Positions 5,151 to 9,439 of a stretch of DNA of 9,439 nt are shown piece after piece. The notes under the pieces were generated by a model. The model made no database searches, was not told the origin of the DNA, and saw only the letters and a list, made by a program, of their open reading frames with translations. Source of the stretch: DAIPHL01 sp036771375 (lineage in GTDB: Bacteria > Synergistota > Synergistia > Synergistales > Synergistaceae); assembly GCA_036771375.1 (NCBI GenBank), contig DAIPHL010000092.1, positions 1 to 9,439 on the forward strand, read 5' to 3'. Position 1 is the stretch's first letter, and each line of letters begins with the position of its first letter. The position numbers and the translations under genes are program-made.

Positions 5151-7353
5151 GGTCGGAGTCCGTCCCGGATTCCGTCTCTTCCACTTCGTGGGCTCCTGCG
5201 GATTTTTTTGTCACCGGTTTTTTCCAGCTTACAAAATCACAATCGGGATAACGGCTGCAACCGTAGAACGAACGTCCTTTGGCCTTGCCTTTTCCCGCTT
5301 TTCTGCGAATCAGATCTCCTTCTTTGCACTTCGGACACTTCATCCCTGTCGTCTTGACGATCCTTCGGGTATATCGACACGCGGGATACCCTGTACAGGC
5401 GATGAACTCACCGAACCGTCCCCGTTTGATCACGAGAGGTTTCCCACACTCCGGACAATCCTCCCCTATCTTTACGGGTTCTATCAACACCCGTTCGGCG
5501 GAGGACGCGACATGGTCCAACACCGGTTTGAATTCCTTCCAAAATTCCCCGACGACTTCCACCCAGTTCGCTTTTCCCGATTCGACCGAATCCAAGGAGA
5601 GCTCCATCCCTGCGGTGAACTCCGTATTGATCAACCTCGGGAAATACCTCACGAGGAAGGTGTTGACGACGCGCCCGAGTTTCGTCGGGAGGAGCTTTTT
5701 ATCCTCCTCGTTTCTGTCGACATACCCTCGGTCCGACAGGGTCTCCACGATCGAGGCATACGTCGAAGGACGTCCGATGCCCTTTTCCTCGAGGACTTTC
5801 ACCAGGCCCGCATCCGTATAGCGTGCGGGAGGTTGCGTAAATTTCTTCTCCCGCTTTATATCGAGCAAGTCGAGTGTTTCTCCCGCCTTGGCCTCCGGGA
5901 TTTCCACGTCTTTGACGCCGAGCGGCCATACCTTTCCCCAACCCGGAAAAAGGACCACGATCCCCGCCTGTTTCATTCCATAATCTCCGGATGCCGCTTC
6001 TATCGTGGTGCGTGCGACCCTCGCCGGCGCCATCTGGCTCGCGATGAAGCGGTTCCAGATGAGCTCGTATAAACGAAATTGCTCCGGCCTGAGATGTGCT
6101 TTGATCGAATTCGGCTCGAGAAACGGATCCGTCGCCCGAATCGCCTCGTGCGCGTCCTGTGCCTTCCCCTTCGGGGAATAGACGTTTGGTTTGTCCGGTA
6201 AATAATCGGCTCCCATCGATTTGGCAATGTACCGGCGCGATGAATCCAACGCTTCCGGGGAAAGGCGTAGGCTGTCGGTTCGAATATATGTGATCAATCC
6301 GATCGGACCTCGTCCCGGAATTTCCACCCCTTCGTACAAAGATTGCGCGATTCGCATGGTCCTTCGTGGCGAATATCCCAACCTGCGAGAGGCCTCCTGT
6401 TGAAGGACGCTCGTTTTAAATGGGGGCAGCGGAGGTCGTTGCGTCTCCTTCACTTTGAAACTCTTCACGAGGATCGGGTTGGAACGAATCGTCCTTTCGG
6501 CTTCCACAGACTGTTCGGCGTTCTCGGGAACGAAGGTCTTGCCGTTTTTCTTTTCGACCCTCATCAAATAGGTTCGCTCTCCGACACCGGCTTCGACATC
6601 GATCAGCCAGTATTCCTTCGGAACGAAAGAGTCGATTTCATCCTCACGTTCGCAGAGTATTCGAAGCGCCACGGACTGTACTCTGCCGGCCGAGAGCCCC
6701 CTCTGCAGTTTCTGCCAGAGAAGCGGACTGAGATTGTACCCGACAAGACGGTCCAGCACGCGTCTGGATTGCTGGGCATCAACCAGATCCATGTCTATGT
6801 GATCCGGCTCGCTTACGGCGCTCTTGACTCCCTGTTCGGTGATCTCCTGCATACGTATTCTGCACTCGGAAGCGGGATCGATCTCAAGCAGCGTGGCAAG
6901 GTGCCACGCGATGGCCTCTCCCTCCCGGTCCGGGTCGGACGCGAGAAGCGTTCTCTCGCTCGCCTTCGAAGCGGCTCGAAGCGATTTGATCAGCGCCGCT
7001 TTCCCACGAACGTTTATGTAATCCGGTGCGAAGTTGTTTTCAACGTCAACGGCGATTCTGGCTTTTGGAAGATCTCTGACATGGCCGATGCTCGCCTCGA
7101 CATGATAGTCGCTTCCAAGAATTTTCTCCAACGTGCGCGCTTTCGCAGGAGATTCGACGATCACCAGAGTCTTCCCTTGTCCTGAACGTGTCGGGGCGAC
7201 GCGTCCCTTCGCCCTTGCTTTCGTCTTTTTTGTGTCCGAGGCCTTGGCTTTCCTCTTCGTGTCCTTGTGAGTTCTCCCCGTAGCCTTGATTTCCGACGAA
7301 TCGAACGAAGAGATTTCTTCCCCTTTTGCCGGGGTCATCTTTCTTTTTGGCAA
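5143..7353 (-). CDS. topA: DNA topoisomerase I (type IA)
   Basis: Relaxes negative supercoils through a transient 5'-phosphotyrosine link. The 736-residue product has an unusual N-terminal extension of about 60 residues rich in Lys, Arg, Thr and Ala. The TOPRIM domain follows (KTLVIVESPAKA from 61, with Glu67; DPDREGEA at 140-147), then the strand-gate domains with GLSAGRVQSVAL (219-230). The active-site loop GLITYIRTDS (352-361) carries nucleophile Tyr356, and EKGIGRPSTYA (523-533) follows. Two C-terminal C4 zinc ribbons use Cys633/636/653/659 and Cys673/676/699/705, linked by a basic segment, before an acidic tail. The frame begins with TTG 7353, supported by AGGGGG eight bases upstream; ATG 7338, five codons later, has only a weak site. 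The gene starts 14 bases after the small smg-like gene and overlaps trmFO. The dprA-topA-trmFO order is common in Bacillota. Confidence 0.98.
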   Translation of the reverse strand: MPKRKMTPAKGEEISSFDSSEIKATGRTHKDTKRKAKASDTKKTKARAKGRVAPTRSGQGKTLVIVESPAKARTLEKILGSDYHVEASIGHVRDLPKARIAVDVENNFAPDYINVRGKAALIKSLRAASKASERTLLASDPDREGEAIAWHLATLLEIDPASECRIRMQEITEQGVKSAVSEPDHIDMDLVDAQQSRRVLDRLVGYNLSPLLWQKLQRGLSAGRVQSVALRILCEREDEIDSFVPKEYWLIDVEAGVGERTYLMRVEKKNGKTFVPENAEQSVEAERTIRSNPILVKSFKVKETQRPPLPPFKTSVLQQEASRRLGYSPRRTMRIAQSLYEGVEIPGRGPIGLITYIRTDSLRLSPEALDSSRRYIAKSMGADYLPDKPNVYSPKGKAQDAHEAIRATDPFLEPNSIKAHLRPEQFRLYELIWNRFIASQMAPARVARTTIEAASGDYGMKQAGIVVLFPGWGKVWPLGVKDVEIPEAKAGETLDLLDIKREKKFTQPPARYTDAGLVKVLEEKGIGRPSTYASIVETLSDRGYVDRNEEDKKLLPTKLGRVVNTFLVRYFPRLINTEFTAGMELSLDSVESGKANWVEVVGEFWKEFKPVLDHVASSAERVLIEPVKIGEDCPECGKPLVIKRGRFGEFIACTGYPACRYTRRIVKTTGMKCPKCKEGDLIRRKAGKGKAKGRSFYGCSRYPDCDFVSWKKPVTKKSAGAHEVEETESGTDSDLA

Positions 7354-7361
7354 AATTCAGT

Positions 7362-7367
7362 CCCCCT
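7362..7367 (-). promoter_or_regulatory. Ribosome binding site of topA
   Basis: AGGGGG at 7367-7362 on the minus strand directly follows the TGA stop of the small upstream gene and lies eight bases before TTG 7353. It favours the TTG over the ATG at 7338 as topA start and suggests coupling to the upstream gene. Confidence 0.6.
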
Positions 7368-7637
7368 TCAACAGTAGCGACGAGAGAAGTTCTTTTCATC
7401 CTCTTCGGGGTCCGGAAACGACACCCCCTCGTACTCGGAGACCTTTTCCAAAAGGAGGGAAAGGGTTCCGGCATCCACACAACATTGATTCAGCCTCGCC
7501 AGGATCACGGCCTGTAGAAGAACCTTCTCGATGACGTCGGAAGAGACATACTGTCGATGTATATGTTTATAGATCAATTCGATCGCGTCAGGCGAGAGAG
7601 TTTCCCATTCTTCCCGGGACAGTATCCGATTCTCCAC
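7368..7637 (-). CDS. Small conserved-position protein, resembles the C-terminal half of Smg/DUF494
   Basis: An 89-residue soluble, probably helical protein with no signal peptide or membrane segment. Residues 4-45 align without gaps, from memory, with the second half of E. coli Smg: RILSREEWETL against RIYTPEECERL, then IEKVLLQAVIL against REMVIERVLAL. In gammaproteobacteria smg also lies between dprA and topA, so position supports the match. The N-terminal half of Smg (about 70-80 residues) is absent, and upstream is dprA coding sequence. The middle has a Cys-Cys pair (52-53), the tail is acidic (PDPEED at 75-80), and the last residue is Cys. The start is GTG 7637, with GGAGGG six bases upstream and 24 bases after the dprA stop. 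The biochemical role of Smg is not established, so no function is assigned. The call as a real gene is firm; the family is tentative. Confidence 0.75.
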   Translation of the reverse strand: MENRILSREEWETLSPDAIELIYKHIHRQYVSSDVIEKVLLQAVILARLNQCCVDAGTLSLLLEKVSEYEGVSFPDPEEDEKNFSRRYC

Positions 7638-7643
7638 GGCATT

Positions 7644-7649
7644 CCCTCC
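7644..7649 (-). promoter_or_regulatory. Ribosome binding site of the smg-like gene
   Basis: GGAGGG at 7649-7644 on the minus strand is six bases before GTG 7637 and lies entirely in the dprA-smg spacer. It supports the small frame as a real gene and its non-ATG start. An ATG (7642-7640) between them is out of frame. Confidence 0.65.
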
Positions 7650-7661
7650 AGTTCCAAGGTC

Positions 7662-8750
7662 TCAATCCGCCAAGCTGTAGCGTCCGGGGGCGGAGGAACG
7701 AACGATTCCCTTGATCGTCAACATGGTCATCGTTTTTAAAACCTCGGCGGCGCTCATTTTAGCTTCATTCGCCAGGTTGTCAATAGTGCGGTCGCCCTGA
7801 TCGGTGAGAAGCGCGAGCAATCGCCTTTCCGTTTCATCGAGCTGAATGTCGGGAGGATTCTCCATTTCCATGTTCGCAAAAAGAGTTTTCTGACCGCCCA
7901 CTTCCTCAAAAAACGCCTCTACACCAATGAGGGGAATCGCTCCGTCGAGAATGAGCCTGTTCGAACCGGCACATCGGACGTCGTCGATGCGACCGGGAAC
8001 CGCCCACACTTCACGACCGATCTCTGCGGCCTGGCGCGCCGTGATCATCGCGCCACTTCGCTCGGGGGCTTCGACGATGACGACCCGTGAGGACAACCCG
8101 GCGATAATCCTGTTTCGTTTTGGGAAATGCCACGCCTCTCCTCCCGTACCGAGTCGATATTCGGAATACAATCCACCATTTTCCCTTATCCGTGCGAAGA
8201 GCTCCCTGTGTTGCGACGGATAAACGACGTCCACGCCGGTTCCCAGCACGGCGATACTGGCACCCCCCGCGTCGATACAGCCGGCGTGGGCATAGCCATC
8301 GATCCCCGCCGCTCCCCCACTCACCACACACTGTCCACATCGGGCCGCACCCTCACCAAGCATTCGGGCGATCTTCGCTCCGTAGGAACTACACCGGCGG
8401 GTACCGACCATTCCTGTCCCGCTCGCTCCGACGGAAAGATGCTCTCCCCACATGTACAGAAGCAGCGGGGCATCGTGCAAATCGAGGAGCGATTTCGGAT
8501 AAAGCGGATCCTTGTAGGTCACGAGCCGAATCCCTTGTCCGGTGCATGTGTCGATTTCTCTGTCTATCCAACCGGAAAGCATATTGTCACTCATTAACGA
8601 AATGTTTCTCTCGCTGATTCCCAATTCCTTCCAAAGCGAAACACCCTCCGTGAGGAACGCCTCCGGCTCGAAATTCAGCTCTTCAAAACGCTCCCACATG
8701 CGGATATCGTAATAACGACAGCTCGAAAGCAACAGGAGCGGACGCAACAT
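7662..8750 (-). CDS. dprA: DprA (Smf), DNA-processing protein that loads RecA
   Basis: DprA binds incoming single-stranded DNA during transformation, protects it and loads RecA; it is also widespread in bacteria not known to be transformable. The 362-residue protein has an N-terminal SAM-like helical region (about 1-65). The Rossmann-like DprA fold (about 75-285) shows YPKSLLDLHDAPLLLY (84-99), VGTRRCSSYG (115-124), SGGAAGID (144-151), AVLGTGVDVVYP (167-178) and FPKRNRIIAGLS (209-220). The C-terminal winged-helix domain (about 302-360) has TIDNLANEAKMSAAEV. The start ATG 8750 immediately follows the comM TAG stop (TAGATG), with GGTGGAG seven bases upstream. Direct abutment with comM, another transformation gene, points to co-expression. 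All domains look intact. Confidence 0.97.
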   Translation of the reverse strand: MLRPLLLLSSCRYYDIRMWERFEELNFEPEAFLTEGVSLWKELGISERNISLMSDNMLSGWIDREIDTCTGQGIRLVTYKDPLYPKSLLDLHDAPLLLYMWGEHLSVGASGTGMVGTRRCSSYGAKIARMLGEGAARCGQCVVSGGAAGIDGYAHAGCIDAGGASIAVLGTGVDVVYPSQHRELFARIRENGGLYSEYRLGTGGEAWHFPKRNRIIAGLSSRVVIVEAPERSGAMITARQAAEIGREVWAVPGRIDDVRCAGSNRLILDGAIPLIGVEAFFEEVGGQKTLFANMEMENPPDIQLDETERRLLALLTDQGDRTIDNLANEAKMSAAEVLKTMTMLTIKGIVRSSAPGRYSLAD

Positions 8751-9439
8751 CTAACGGCTCCACCCGACCTTCCCGAACGCTTCACCTTCCCTGTAGGAAA
8801 GGGACTCTGCGACATGATATACGGAGATACGATCCGCTTCGTCCAGGTCGGCGATGGTACGGGCCACCCGCATGACCCGGGAATACCCCCGCCCGGAAAG
8901 TTTCAACGTCTTCAGCGTATCGGTGAGAAAGGGTTTTACATCCGAGTCCATTTCAAGGTGACGCCGGAGAATCCGTTCCGGAAGCTCGGCGTTGCACTGA
9001 AAACCCATCTTCTCCCATCTTTCGATCTGCCGCCGTCTTGCGTTCTCGACCCTCTGTCTGACCTCAGCGCTCGACTCTCCACCGGTATCCTCCGTCGAGA
9101 CCAGCTCCTCCGGTCGAAGTCTGGGAACAGCCACATGAAGATCGATGCGGTCGAGGATCGGACCGGATAACTTTCGACGGTATCGCTCCAGCGCGTATGG
9201 GGTGCATTGGCAGGGTTCGACGGGATCTCCGTTATACCCGCAGGGGCAGGGGTTGCAGGCCGCGACCAACAGGACTCTGGCGGGATACTCAATGCTTCCG
9301 GCTGCACGGCTGACCGTGATCGCCCCATCTTCCAGCGGCTGACGAAGCGCTTCCATCACATCGCGAGAGAACTCGGGAAACTCGTCCAGGAAAAGGACAC
9401 CCCGGTTCGCGAGACTGACCTCCCCGAGACGCGCCGACC
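8751..9439 (-). CDS. comM: ComM/YifB-type AAA+ ATPase, C-terminal part (5' end outside window)
   Basis: ComM is a hexameric MCM-like AAA+ helicase that promotes branch migration during recombination of transforming DNA; the family was long annotated as Mg-chelatase subunit ChlI. The frame is open to the right edge, giving 228 residues of an expected 500 or so; the N-terminal Lon-protease-like domain and Walker A lie outside. Visible are the segment ARLGEVSLANRG, Walker B VLFLDEFPEF, and the cysteine-rich block CNPCPCGYNGDPVEPCQC typical of ComM. The arginine-containing ILDRIDLHV follows, then the C-terminal helical Mg_chelatase_C region with LSGRGYSRVMRVARTIADL. It ends GKVGWSR, followed by TAG directly joined to the dprA ATG. 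A GTG/ATG pair at 9359/9356 is internal, not a start, because Walker B lies before it. Confidence 0.96.
   Translation of the reverse strand, partial: SARLGEVSLANRGVLFLDEFPEFSRDVMEALRQPLEDGAITVSRAAGSIEYPARVLLVAACNPCPCGYNGDPVEPCQCTPYALERYRRKLSGPILDRIDLHVAVPRLRPEELVSTEDTGGESSAEVRQRVENARRRQIERWEKMGFQCNAELPERILRRHLEMDSDVKPFLTDTLKTLKLSGRGYSRVMRVARTIADLDEADRISVYHVAESLSYREGEAFGKVGWSR
8758..8764 (-). promoter_or_regulatory. Ribosome binding site of dprA inside comM
   Basis: GGTGGAG at 8764-8758 on the minus strand lies in the final comM codons, seven bases before ATG 8750. It supports the start that abuts the comM stop codon and suggests translational coupling. Confidence 0.6.

Noticed and set aside
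4197..5357. 386-codon plus-strand open frame opposite trmFO and topA
   Set aside because: It is antisense to two strongly conserved genes, has no recognisable domain, and its composition is that expected from the reverse complement of a GC-rich coding strand. The 294-, 280- and 240-codon plus-strand frames were rejected for the same reason.
9354..9359. GTG/ATG pair as the start of a short comM
   Set aside because: The frame continues to the window edge, and Walker B (VLFLDEFPEF) is encoded upstream of this pair. It is internal to a full-length gene cut by the window.
1..9439. Mobile elements, CRISPR arrays, tRNA/rRNA genes, a new defence or biosynthetic system
   Set aside because: Virtually all bases are explained by recognisable conserved genes. 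I saw no direct repeat arrays, transposase motifs or tRNA-like cloverleaf in the short gaps. The lone tyrosine recombinase is the housekeeping XerC, not an integrase.

Overview
The window is one continuous stretch of housekeeping genes, all read from the minus strand. In transcription order (right to left) they are comM (5' part missing), dprA, a small smg-like gene, topA, trmFO, xerC, hslV, hslU and codY (3' end missing). About 97% of the bases are coding. The only gap longer than 35 bases is the 86-base trmFO-xerC spacer. Every other junction is an overlap, a direct abutment or a spacer of at most 33 bases, so this looks like one long operon or superoperon.

Organism: topA-trmFO(gid)-xerC(codV)-hslV(clpQ)-hslU(clpY)-codY is the well-known Bacillus-type order, and CodY is found mainly in Bacillota and a few neighbouring phyla. 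Base composition is moderately GC-rich, and TTG/GTG starts are used several times. HslV has a threonine active site behind a short propeptide, unlike the serine-type ClpQ of Bacillus. The CodY sensor region has diverged from that of Bacillus. Together this suggests an anaerobic Bacillota lineage or a Synergistota member rather than a bacillus. This is inference: no rRNA or marker search was possible.

Layout: 9439-8751 is the C-terminal part of the ComM AAA+ ATPase. 8750-7662 is DprA, the RecA loader for incoming single-stranded DNA. 7637-7368 is an 89-residue protein that I align with the C-terminal half of Smg/DUF494. 7353-5143 is topoisomerase I. 5150-3777 is TrmFO, the folate/FAD tRNA U54 methylase. 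After the AT-rich spacer, which carries a probable promoter and an overlapping dyad, come XerC (3690-2791), the HslV peptidase (2786-2241), its unfoldase HslU (2244-799) and the nutrient-sensing repressor CodY (765 to the left edge).

How they work together: the upstream half handles DNA uptake/recombination and supercoiling, plus one tRNA modification. The downstream half couples chromosome-dimer resolution, ATP-dependent proteolysis and a global metabolic repressor. HslV and HslU form one complex and overlap by ATGA, so they are probably translationally coupled. The putative internal promoter before xerC would let xerC-hslVU-codY be expressed separately from the topA side. I found no mobile element, CRISPR array, RNA gene or clearly new multi-gene system. 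The points worth a second look are the xerC promoter/dyad with a nearly leaderless start, the altered CodY pocket, and the half-length smg-like gene.
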